Shown: positions 1 through 5,021 of the stretch, piece after piece
Numbering within the stretch: the first letter of the stretch is position 1
How the letters are laid out: every line of letters begins with the position of its first letter
Source: Thermoplasmata archaeon
GTDB taxonomy: Archaea; Thermoplasmatota; Thermoplasmata; Thermoplasmatales; Thermoplasmataceae
NCBI GenBank assembly: GCA_021827885.1
Contig: JAKAUD010000149.1
Coordinates: 1 to 8,823 of the forward strand
Direction: 5' to 3'
DNA length: 8,823 nt
The notes under the pieces: generated by a model
Seen by the model: only the letters and a program-made list of their open reading frames with translations
Told to the model about the DNA's origin: nothing
Databases searched by the model: none
Position numbers and translations under genes: made by a program

Positions 1-1147
1 TCCAAGGTGGAAAGGAAGAATAGGGGTAGATGTTGGTCGTAAGAATCTTCATGTTTAGGTCAGAAAAATATACGATGAATCCGACGTGGGTTATTGTCTG
101 CATCACAAGGAAACTGAAGAATGATGAGACCCACATTAGCCCGATGTAAATCCATCTCCTCAACAGGAAACCTGCAATTATAGCAAGAGGTATTATAGCA
201 GTCATGTAGCTGGGAAGGTTGTAGGGGGCGAGTGCTGCGAACAGAACACCTTGGACCAGGAGGAAGATTATCAGTGTTTCCTCGTTCACATTCCTCCTTT
301 TGATAAGTAAGTAGGACAATGAAAATACTATTGACAGTCCGTAGTACAGGATGTTGTAAAGCTGCCCTGGGACTATTCCGCCCTTTCCGAACACGTTTAG
401 AAAATCAAAAATGTCATAATATGGTACTGAAGAGTAGGGTGACAGATATGCAGAAGGGCTATTAGGTGAAAGGCTGATTTGCCCCCTCTGCAGAAAGATG
501 AAGAGGATAATCAGCTGGCCGAGGGCTGCAAAAAGGGACGAAATTCCTATGAATATCAGCGCATCCCTCCTTGTTCCTTTAATCATTATGAACCTTGCAA
601 CAATAGGTATCCCAAAAACAGGATAGAGGTACATCCCTGTTGAAATTCCGTACATAATTGCAGTTAGAACAAATCTCTTTGTCAGCACAAGATACAGGCT
701 GAGCAATAGGAAGAATATTGATACAACGATTGCAGAGCCATATATGACGGAAGTGAAGAAGTATATGGGAGATGTGAGAAACAGCAGGGAAGCATATATC
801 TCATTGAATTTCAATAGTTTTGCTATTCTATAGAGGATGTAGGAGGAAAGGAAGGTGAATATGATGAAGGGTATCTTCACTCCAAGTTGGATGAACAGCA
901 CGTTGCTTTTCAGAAACATGGTCAATAGGGCTATCGGAAAGTACCCTGCAACGTTGATCGCATCCAAAAATGTACCTTGAGGAAGGGATAAAAATGGGCT
1001 TCCATGGAGATAGTAGAACATCTGAGAATTGAATGCATAGATTGCATCATCAAATGGATGAGCAGCTATTATTCCTATGAATGCATATGCTAAGCCAACA
1101 AGTAGAAACGCTAGGAATAACAGACCGTTTCGCCGATTCGTCCCCAT
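1..1147 (-). CDS. GT-C-like multi-spanning membrane glycosyltransferase, C-terminus cut off by window edge
   Basis: An uninterrupted minus-strand frame starts at ATG 1147 and leaves the window after 382 codons, so the C-terminus is missing. It is very hydrophobic, with about nine or ten membrane segments visible. The first spans roughly residues 8-28 and is followed at once by HPFDDAIYAF (residues 30-39). An acidic pair in the first outward loop after TM1 is the hallmark of GT-C enzymes (PMT, ArnT and PIG-M types), which transfer sugars from lipid-phosphate donors on the outer membrane face. From that I infer a glycosyltransferase acting on surface glycan or glycoprotein; donor and acceptor cannot be read. 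The flippase lies 120 bp upstream on the same strand, which fits an envelope-glycan locus. No Shine-Dalgarno precedes the ATG (upstream bases are CCAATCCAAAA), so translation may be leaderless, though no well-placed TATA box is clear. It could instead be an unassigned polytopic membrane protein. Confidence 0.75.
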   Translation of the reverse strand, partial: MGTNRRNGLLFLAFLLVGLAYAFIGIIAAHPFDDAIYAFNSQMFYYLHGSPFLSLPQGTFLDAINVAGYFPIALLTMFLKSNVLFIQLGVKIPFIIFTFLSSYILYRIAKLLKFNEIYASLLFLTSPIYFFTSVIYGSAIVVSIFFLLLSLYLVLTKRFVLTAIMYGISTGMYLYPVFGIPIVARFIMIKGTRRDALIFIGISSLFAALGQLIILFIFLQRGQISLSPNSPSAYLSPYSSVPYYDIFDFLNVFGKGGIVPGQLYNILYYGLSIVFSLSYLLIKRRNVNEETLIIFLLVQGVLFAALAPYNLPSYMTAIIPLAIIAGFLLRRWIYIGLMWVSSFFSFLVMQTITHVGFIVYFSDLNMKILTTNIYPYSSFPPW

Positions 1148-1267
1148 TTTTGGATTGGAATATTATGTGGCTATTTTACGTTTTCACTACAATGCTGTGA
1201 CGATTGGAAACAATCTTATTTGACCTCTTTAATGTTCGGAGGCTTTGAAACGCTATTCAAAAGTTCT

Positions 1268-2806
1268 TTACGAGTTATCGGACGAAAGGAACAGAGTCGA
1301 TATAACAACTCTTACCTTCTGAAGCCACCATGGTATAAGAAGCATGATGAAGTCAAGATCCTCCCTGCTGAAAGTTCTCAGAACCTTTATCATGCCGGAA
1401 TAGATGGCAAATCCAAGTACTATGTACCCAAGTAGTTTCAGTGGAGAATAGAAGAACAATTCCTGAAGTCCAAAGATGACGAAAAACATGACGAATCCTG
1501 CAATATAGATCTTCGCTATCTTAATCCCCTCAAACTTTAGTATGTTGAACTTTTTGGTATAATAGTACATTACGAAGAAGGATACAACGCTGATAGAGGA
1601 ATAACCTATCGACGCACCTATCATCTGGAACCTAGGAATAAGAAAGATTGAGATGATGAAGTTTGATAGCAGTGCGGCTGAAGATGCAACCAGCAGCATC
1701 TTCGTCTTCCTAATTCCCTGAAGTGAAACTGAAAGTATATTGCCAGAGATGAAGATTGAGCCGACCAGAAGGACAATCATCACAGGATAAGATGCTGGAA
1801 GATATTCTCTATTAGATAGCAACAGCAAAATTGATGATGAGAGCGCTGCTACGAGCAATGCGATGGGGACGTAAATGGTTGTTATCAACTCGATCCCCTT
1901 GGAAATATAATTCTTCATCTCTTCCTTTTTGTCAAGACCGTACATTTCCGATAGTTTTGGTAGTAGTATGGTAGCAAAGGGCACAACTAAAAAACCTATT
2001 GCCGAACTTATGAGTAGAGCAAAGTTGTATATGCCTAGAAGCGAGAGATTTAGAAGGAAGGAGACAAGGAATCTGTCCACGTAGGCAGCGCCGAAGCCCA
2101 CAAGGGTCGCAAGGAATATCGGGAATGAATAGCTGAGCACAGGCCTTATTTTGACACTGCCCGATTCCTTTCCAACCTCACTTATTTTCATAACTATGAT
2201 AAGCAAATATGCTATCGAGGAGAGCGCATAACCTGCTGCCCATCCCACGACGATGAAAATGCTGTTGTGCAAGGTAGCCAATAGGACTATAGGTAGGGAA
2301 TATGTGACTGCGATACCAACGACATTCCATATTGCCTGCGACCTGAAATTCTGCAAACCGATCAATATCCCGCTGAGAAAAGTGCTGATTACCATAAACA
2401 AAATATCTAGGCCAAGATATTTCAATAAAAGTATATACTTGAAAGTATGAAAGAAGAGCATGGCGAATACCGGGGATGTGAAATACAGGAAAATAAAGGA
2501 TAGGAATCCCACGGAAAGTCCGAGCAGGGAAAATTTCACGATCATTTTCCTTATCTGCCCATATTCCCTTCTCCCGAGGTAGTATGAGATGTAGTGCTGC
2601 AACCCATACCCCAGTCCAAGGGAGAATGTCAGGTTCAGGAGATACGTGATTGCCAGAAGGAGTGCAACAGACCCAACGAGTTCAGAACTGTAGAAGTGTA
2701 TTATATATATATAGAAGATAAAGCCAGCAAGGACGGTTGCGATGGAATTGACGTATTGAAAAAAGATGCCTCCGCCGATTTCTTCCTTGATTTCAAGTTG
2801 CTCCAT
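1268..2806 (-). CDS. Polysaccharide/oligosaccharide flippase, Wzx (MATE/MOP superfamily)-like
   Basis: A 512-aa polytopic protein with about 12-14 membrane helices and almost no soluble domains, the usual size of Wzx/RfbX proteins. The N-terminal pattern fits the family: a short charged head (MEQLEIKEEIGGG), TM1, then TM2-TM3 with GLGYGLQHYISYYLGRRE around residues 65-82, the glycine-rich helix followed by a basic loop. A basic cytoplasmic loop before a long hydrophobic C-terminal half is also typical. The expected role is moving lipid-linked glycan precursors across the cytoplasmic membrane, matching the GT-C-like enzyme downstream. The frame can be extended 8 codons to a TTG at 2830, but that TTG lies inside a TATA-like box centred about 28 bp before ATG 2806. 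I therefore choose ATG 2806 and a leaderless or near-leaderless transcript. The stop is TAA at 1268. The exact substrate is unknown. Confidence 0.9.
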   Translation of the reverse strand: MEQLEIKEEIGGGIFFQYVNSIATVLAGFIFYIYIIHFYSSELVGSVALLLAITYLLNLTFSLGLGYGLQHYISYYLGRREYGQIRKMIVKFSLLGLSVGFLSFIFLYFTSPVFAMLFFHTFKYILLLKYLGLDILFMVISTFLSGILIGLQNFRSQAIWNVVGIAVTYSLPIVLLATLHNSIFIVVGWAAGYALSSIAYLLIIVMKISEVGKESGSVKIRPVLSYSFPIFLATLVGFGAAYVDRFLVSFLLNLSLLGIYNFALLISSAIGFLVVPFATILLPKLSEMYGLDKKEEMKNYISKGIELITTIYVPIALLVAALSSSILLLLSNREYLPASYPVMIVLLVGSIFISGNILSVSLQGIRKTKMLLVASSAALLSNFIISIFLIPRFQMIGASIGYSSISVVSFFVMYYYTKKFNILKFEGIKIAKIYIAGFVMFFVIFGLQELFFYSPLKLLGYIVLGFAIYSGMIKVLRTFSREDLDFIMLLIPWWLQKVRVVISTLFLSSDNS

Positions 2807-2828
2807 CAGTGCGTCAGGATATGTGCCC

Positions 2829-2839
2829 AATATATTATT
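2829..2839 (-). promoter_or_regulatory. TATA-like box for the flippase gene
   Basis: On the minus strand this reads AATAATATATT and is centred about 28 bp upstream of ATG 2806. That is the spacing expected when an archaeal transcript starts at or next to the start codon. It covers the alternative TTG codon at 2830, which argues against the longer protein. Function is inferred from position and composition. Confidence 0.5.
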
Positions 2840-2954
2840 GTTGCTTATGTTTATCGAAAAAAGCCCTTAACGGATTTTAGGCTTGAAATTATCGATTCGG
2901 TTGTTTGTCATAACTCGTTAGAACGTATAACTGGTCGAATGCCCAAATTGGTAT

Positions 2955-3160
2955 CTATCTATTCTCAGTCGTTTGTATCTGGTTCCCGATCTCCGCGCTG
3001 GACGAATCTATGGCCTTCCCGAATTCACGGAGCATCCATACTGACAAGAAGAAGTTTGACCTTGTCAGTTGCTCAACATTGATCCCAGTGGGAACCTCGA
3101 TATCTTTCCCCTTATCATTTGTGCAACATCCCTGTAAACTCTGAGGGCGTTTATCCTAGA
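2955..3160 (-). pseudogene. Frameshifted remnant of an unrecognised gene
   Basis: Two adjacent minus-strand frames give protein-like sequence that joins cleanly if one base is restored in the A-run at 3105-3107. The first frame (from about 3157) reads INALRVYRDVAQMIRGK. The second (to TAG 2955) reads DIEVPTGINVEQLTRSNF, continues through VWMLREFGKAIDSSSAEI, and ends TTENR. Neither frame has a good ATG start, and stops block the first frame upstream. The joined product is about 67 residues, amphipathic and helix-rich, with codon use similar to the nearby genes. I do not recognise the family. It sits between the flippase promoter and the AbrB gene, at the left border of the plasmid-like block, and could be the worn end of an inserted element. 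A chance ORF is possible, but the clean join makes a real broken gene more likely. Confidence 0.4.
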
Positions 3161-3355
3161 TCTCCTTCAATCTTGGTGTAATATGTTATTAAACTTATAG
3201 AACAAAGCTGTCGCTTTATTTAAGGGGGCAAAGCATCAAAAAAGCGTGGATGAGTAAATCAAACATAATTAAGCTGCTTTCTTAGATTTATGAATATAAA
3301 TAAAATTCCCGTGCGTTTTCATTATACTTTATTCCTTTGAAGGCACTGTGTTACA
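3161..3355. other. Intergenic stretch, no gene seen
   Basis: AT-rich sequence with no convincing ORF on either strand. It contains a weak 5-bp hairpin (AAAGC 3204-3208, GCTTT 3213-3217) and one further GATTTAT copy at 3285-3291 of the motif clustered beyond the AbrB gene. It could include the 3' end of the AbrB transcript. Confidence 0.5.
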
Positions 3356-3418
3356 TCAACTGATGTGGTTAATTTCGCTAGTTTTGTTGGAAGCTATTTT
3401 GTACTTTCTGTTGACCAT
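3356..3418 (-). CDS. Possible 20-aa micro-ORF or truncated gene start after the AbrB gene
   Basis: ATG 3418 opens a frame of 20 codons (MVNRKYKIASNKTSEINHIS) ending in TGA. Its support is the ribosome-binding site: AGGAGG lies 7 nt before the ATG, inside the last codons of the AbrB gene. The ATG lies just past the AbrB stop (TAG, 3422-3420), which suggests translational coupling. AbrB-type antitoxin genes are often followed by a toxin gene. Here the frame ends after 20 codons and the peptide does not look like a VapC/PIN start. A shift of one frame extends it by about 13 codons (SVDVTQCLQRNKV). It is either a genuine micropeptide or the broken start of a lost partner gene; I cannot tell which. 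Confidence 0.3.
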   Translation of the reverse strand: MVNRKYKIASNKTSEINHIS

Positions 3419-3419
3419 T

Positions 3420-3611
3420 CTACTTCCTCCTGGAGCGTATGATCGAGACTTTGACTACTCCAGGGTCAAGAGATTCTATCTGCCACTCCAGCTGATCCCC
3501 CGCATTGAGCTTCATCTGCCTCACTATAGAGCTCGGAACTGTTGTTCTCAGAGAGTCTGTCATAGTTTTGGCGGAACTGAGTTTTGTTCTATCTCCTTTA
3601 TTCCTTCCCAT
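3420..3611 (-). CDS. SpoVT/AbrB-domain DNA-binding protein (small archaeal regulator or antitoxin type)
   Basis: A 63-aa protein. Residues 20-35, SLRTTVPSSIVRQMKL, followed by NAGDQLEW, match the swapped-hairpin AbrB core (S-x-R-T-T-V/I-P-x-x-I-V-x-x-x-x-L-x-x-G-D-x-L-x-W). Beta-strands follow to VVKVSIIR near residue 58. Such proteins bind DNA as dimers and act as repressors, often of their own promoter, or as VapB-type antitoxins. The basic tail (RSRRK) may add DNA contacts. ATG 3611 is chosen because it gives the normal small-AbrB length and is preceded closely by AGGAAAGG. A second Met at residue 17 (MTDSLR) would still keep the core. The gene is transcribed away from the 40-aa and 131-aa ORFs through a region packed with GATTTAT/ATAAATC repeats, its likely operators. 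No intact toxin gene lies next to it. Confidence 0.85.
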   Translation of the reverse strand: MGRNKGDRTKLSSAKTMTDSLRTTVPSSIVRQMKLNAGDQLEWQIESLDPGVVKVSIIRSRRK

Positions 3612-3634
3612 ACCTTTCCTAAATGTTCTCTTAA

Positions 3635-3710
3635 AGATAAATCTTCCTATTATTATATCGATTTATAAGTAGAAATAGATTTATCCATAGATAAATCGAT
3701 AGATTTATAT
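3635..3710. promoter_or_regulatory. Divergent control region with five GATTTAT/ATAAATC repeats
   Basis: The heptamer occurs as ATAAATC at 3637-3643 and 3691-3697, and as GATTTAT at 3660-3666, 3678-3684 and 3702-3708. The last three make two nested inverted pairs: 3678-3684 with 3691-3697 (6-bp spacer), and 3691-3697 with 3702-3708 (4-bp spacer). Several copies overlap TATA-like sequences for both directions: TATAAAT, minus strand, 3667-3661, for the AbrB gene, and TTTATAT near 3705-3710 for the plus-strand ORFs. A protein bound here would block both promoters, so autoregulation by the adjacent AbrB protein is the simplest reading. Because the motif is itself TATA-like, part of the repetition may be promoter composition. 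Confidence 0.55.
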
Positions 3711-3744
3711 GCCGAATTAATATCTTGGTAAGAGGGAAGGAAAC

Positions 3745-3867
3745 ATGGCGAATTTGTTTCACCTGCCGATGAAAAGGAGGCGTGTGGATTTGCAAACATT
3801 AACGGAACATCAGAAACAGGCTGAAAATGAAAGACTTTATTCAAAGGGACCTGAAAAATCCTACTAG
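3745..3867 (+). CDS. Small 40-aa ORF, unknown function
   Basis: ATG 3745 opens 40 codons (MANLFHLPMKRRRV at the N-terminus, KGPEKSY at the end) and stops at TAG 3867. A purine-rich ribosome-binding site, GAGGGAAGG, lies 4 nt before the ATG. A TATA-like sequence at about 3703-3711 sits at a suitable distance for a short leader. The product is basic and hydrophilic, with a KRRR patch at residues 10-13, and has no membrane segment or recognised domain. It is the first ORF on the plus side of the AbrB control region and ends 25 nt before the 131-aa gene, so the two are probably cotranscribed. It could be a small DNA-binding accessory protein or a translated leader. Function unknown. Confidence 0.5.
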   Translation: MANLFHLPMKRRRVDLQTLTEHQKQAENERLYSKGPEKSY

Positions 3868-3892
3868 GGAGATTAGAGGGGGAGGAGCAAAC

Positions 3893-4288
3893 ATGAATAA
3901 TGAACTCGATGAAAGTTACATAGAAATGGCCCTAGAAAAATACGAAAGAATCAAATCAGTGGTTTCTAGAAGGAATAGACCAACCCGTTATGAAAAGGAA
4001 CTTATCTCCCTGATATTCAACAAGATGGTTGACCCGTATTACTACTGGGCTGAGGCTAGGATAAAGGGGGAAAACGAAAATGTCAACGATGAATGTGCCA
4101 AGGAATCAAACGTTGAAGACATTCCTAAACTGGCGGTTAAATACGACCTTGATATATCTGAGATAAATAGCACCCCAAGCAGGATAAAGCTGAAGAGATA
4201 CCTCGATAAAGGGTTTGAAGAACTGAATGCCAGGATGAAAAGGATAGGCTATTCATATGAGAGAGGAAGCAGATCATTTGTGAAATAG
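3893..4288 (+). CDS. Conserved-looking 131-aa protein of unknown function
   Basis: The start at ATG 3893 is chosen because GGAGG (3881-3885) stands 7 nt before it. The frame is open to an ATG at 3827, but that would overlap the 40-aa ORF and lacks such a site. The protein is soluble and highly charged. Residues 1-60 are helical, with a tyrosine-rich YEKELISLIF and DPYYYWAEAR segment. An acidic linker follows (GENENVNDE). The C-terminal part reads IKLKRYLDKGFEELNARM then KRIGYSYERGSRSFVK. That ending, a helix followed by G-Y-x-Y and a basic/aromatic strand, resembles small C-terminal modules in mobile-element proteins, but I cannot name the family. It probably forms an operon with the preceding 40-aa ORF under AbrB-region control. 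A perfect hairpin begins 12 nt after the TAG. Confidence 0.8.
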   Translation: MNNELDESYIEMALEKYERIKSVVSRRNRPTRYEKELISLIFNKMVDPYYYWAEARIKGENENVNDECAKESNVEDIPKLAVKYDLDISEINSTPSRIKLKRYLDKGFEELNARMKRIGYSYERGSRSFVK

Positions 4289-4300
4289 CAATACTTTATC

Positions 4301-4331
4301 CAGAGAAGAAGGCCGTTCTACTTCTTCTCTG
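4301..4331 (+). terminator. Perfect 11-bp hairpin after the 131-aa gene
   Basis: CAGAGAAGAAG (4301-4311) and CTTCTTCTCTG (4321-4331) are exact reverse complements around a 9-nt loop, starting 12 nt past the stop codon. The position suggests a 3'-end structure or processing/stability hairpin. No T-run follows, so it is not a standard U-tract terminator. Confidence 0.5.
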
Positions 4332-4426
4332 AAAGCAAATCATATTATGAAAGAGCCCTTAGGGGATAGTAAGTGATGCCCCCCTTTCAAGTATTCTTAC
4401 ATCCTCAGACTAGACACCCCTTCTCC
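4332..4426. other. Non-coding stretch before the iteron array
   Basis: No ORF of substance on either strand. It contains a run of six C (4379-4384) and imperfect complementarity between TGAAAG (4349-4354) and CTTTCA (4384-4389). The base composition differs from the surrounding coding DNA and merges into the repeats that follow. Confidence 0.4.
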
Positions 4427-4498
4427 ATTCAATCCACGTTCAAACGATGTTCAAACTTAGTTCAAAATGTGTTCAAATGGCCGTTCAAACATTCAAAC
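4427..4498 (+). repeat. Iteron-like tandem array of GTTCAAA, 11-bp pitch
   Basis: GTTCAAA occurs at 4438, 4449, 4460, 4471 and 4483. A variant ATTCAAA is at 4491 and a weaker ATTCAAT at 4427. Start-to-start distances are 11, 11, 11, 11, 12 and 8 bp. The 7-bp core is constant while the 4-5 bp spacers differ, so selection is on the core and its pitch. One helical turn between copies places every core on the same DNA face, as in iterons of plasmid origins, partition centromeres or multi-site operators. An inverted core, TTGAAC, is at 4554-4559. The array is non-coding and lies about 400 bp before the 40-aa/621-aa operon, whose HTH protein is the natural candidate ligand. No replicase gene was recognised. 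Confidence 0.75.
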
Positions 4499-4666
4499 TG
4501 CATGGGATTTCATACCCCCTTACAGGAACCCATAACAATCTGATATGAGAAAATTGAACTTACATGAACCATGAAGAAAGTGAAAGTATCTGTCTTAAGT
4601 GATGAGGAGGCAGTACGATTAATCTTGTCCCTGAAATTTTGAAACATTTATACGTGTCATATGAAC

Positions 4667-4704
4667 TGACACTCTCTTAAAATTGATGATTGGAGAGAGT
4701 GACA
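4667..4704 (+). repeat. Inverted repeat, 10 of 11 positions
   Basis: TGACACTCTCT (4667-4677) faces AGAGAGTGACA (4694-4704) across a 16-nt loop with a single mismatch; the inner eight pairs are perfect. It lies about 15-20 bp after a TATA-like sequence at 4647-4652, so it would sit at the very 5' end of a transcript from that promoter or act as an operator. Confidence 0.45.
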
Positions 4705-4835
4705 AACCGTCCGACGTCGGCATTCAAGAGGAACGTGAATGATTTACTGACAATCTCGACAGACAGATGCGCAGCCATCGGTGAGAATATCTGGAAAACA
4801 GTGGTATATATATGTTTGGAAATTAATGTACACTT

Positions 4836-4860
4836 TTATTTATATCATAATATATTTATT
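4836..4860 (+). promoter_or_regulatory. AT-rich TATA region for the 40-aa/621-aa operon
   Basis: TTTATAT (4838-4844) and TATATTTATT (4851-4860) are TATA-like. A start site about 25 bp further on would leave a leader of roughly 20-30 nt before ATG 4899. Assigned from composition and spacing only. Confidence 0.4.
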
Positions 4861-4898
4861 CCTGATTCGCATGTTGCACTGATTGAAAGGGTAAGAAA

Positions 4899-5021
4899 AT
4901 GATAGGAAAAATCAGATGGACGGATAGGAAATGTGGAGCGATAGAGGATATCAGCGTACGCTTGATTTTCCTGCTGATAAACAATCCTGGAAAAAGCGGT
5001 GTTAAGGAAGGTGAAATATGA
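4899..5021 (+). CDS. Small 40-aa ORF coupled to the 621-aa gene
   Basis: ATG 4899 opens 40 codons (MIGKIRWTDRKCGAIEDISV, then RLIFLLINNPGKSGVKEGEI) ending in the TGA of the ATGA that also starts the 621-aa gene. This 4-bp overlap is the usual arrangement for translational coupling. The ribosome-binding site of the large gene (GGAAGGTGA) lies within the last codons of this one. The upstream region gives only a weak AAAGGGTAAG site. The peptide has a basic N-terminus, a short hydrophobic stretch at residues 20-27 (VRLIFLLI) and a Lys-rich tail; no family is recognised. It may be a small regulator or partner of the coiled-coil protein, or a translated leader controlling it. Confidence 0.5.
   Translation: MIGKIRWTDRKCGAIEDISVRLIFLLINNPGKSGVKEGEI

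Larger units (their letters stand above)
4499..4898. other. Leader/control region between the iteron array and the 621-aa operon
   Basis: No confident gene. A TATA-like TTTATA is at 4647-4652. An 11-bp inverted repeat with one mismatch follows (4667-4677 with 4694-4704). Tiny frames exist: 23 codons from ATG 4571 (MKKVKVSVLSDEEAVRLILS, then LKF), and an 18-codon frame from ATG 4686. A 70-codon frame from TTG 4690 stops at 4902 and overlaps the next ATG by ATGA. However, its second half is the AT-rich promoter-like sequence at 4836-4860, so I do not call it a gene. This stretch probably carries promoter and regulatory sites for the large operon. Confidence 0.4.

Noticed and set aside
1220..1435. 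71-codon plus-strand frame
   Set aside because: Antisense to the flippase C-terminus and its downstream gap, with no start signals.
2594..3082. 162-codon plus-strand frame
   Set aside because: Antisense to the flippase N-terminus and to the minus-strand remnant; composition is shadow-like (Cys/Arg/Ser-rich) and there is no ribosome-binding site.
3653..3844. 63-codon minus-strand frame
   Set aside because: Runs antisense through the 40-aa ORF and the operator repeats; low-complexity KSIDLSMDKSIS ending comes from the GATTTAT repeats.
4438..4498. GTTCAAA copies as tRNA T-loops
   Set aside because: The core resembles a TΨC loop, but there is no acceptor stem, anticodon arm or CCA-like end; the regular 11-bp pitch fits iterons instead.
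4427..4498. CRISPR array
   Set aside because: Repeats of 7 bp with 4-5 bp spacers are far shorter than CRISPR repeats and spacers, and no cas gene is present.
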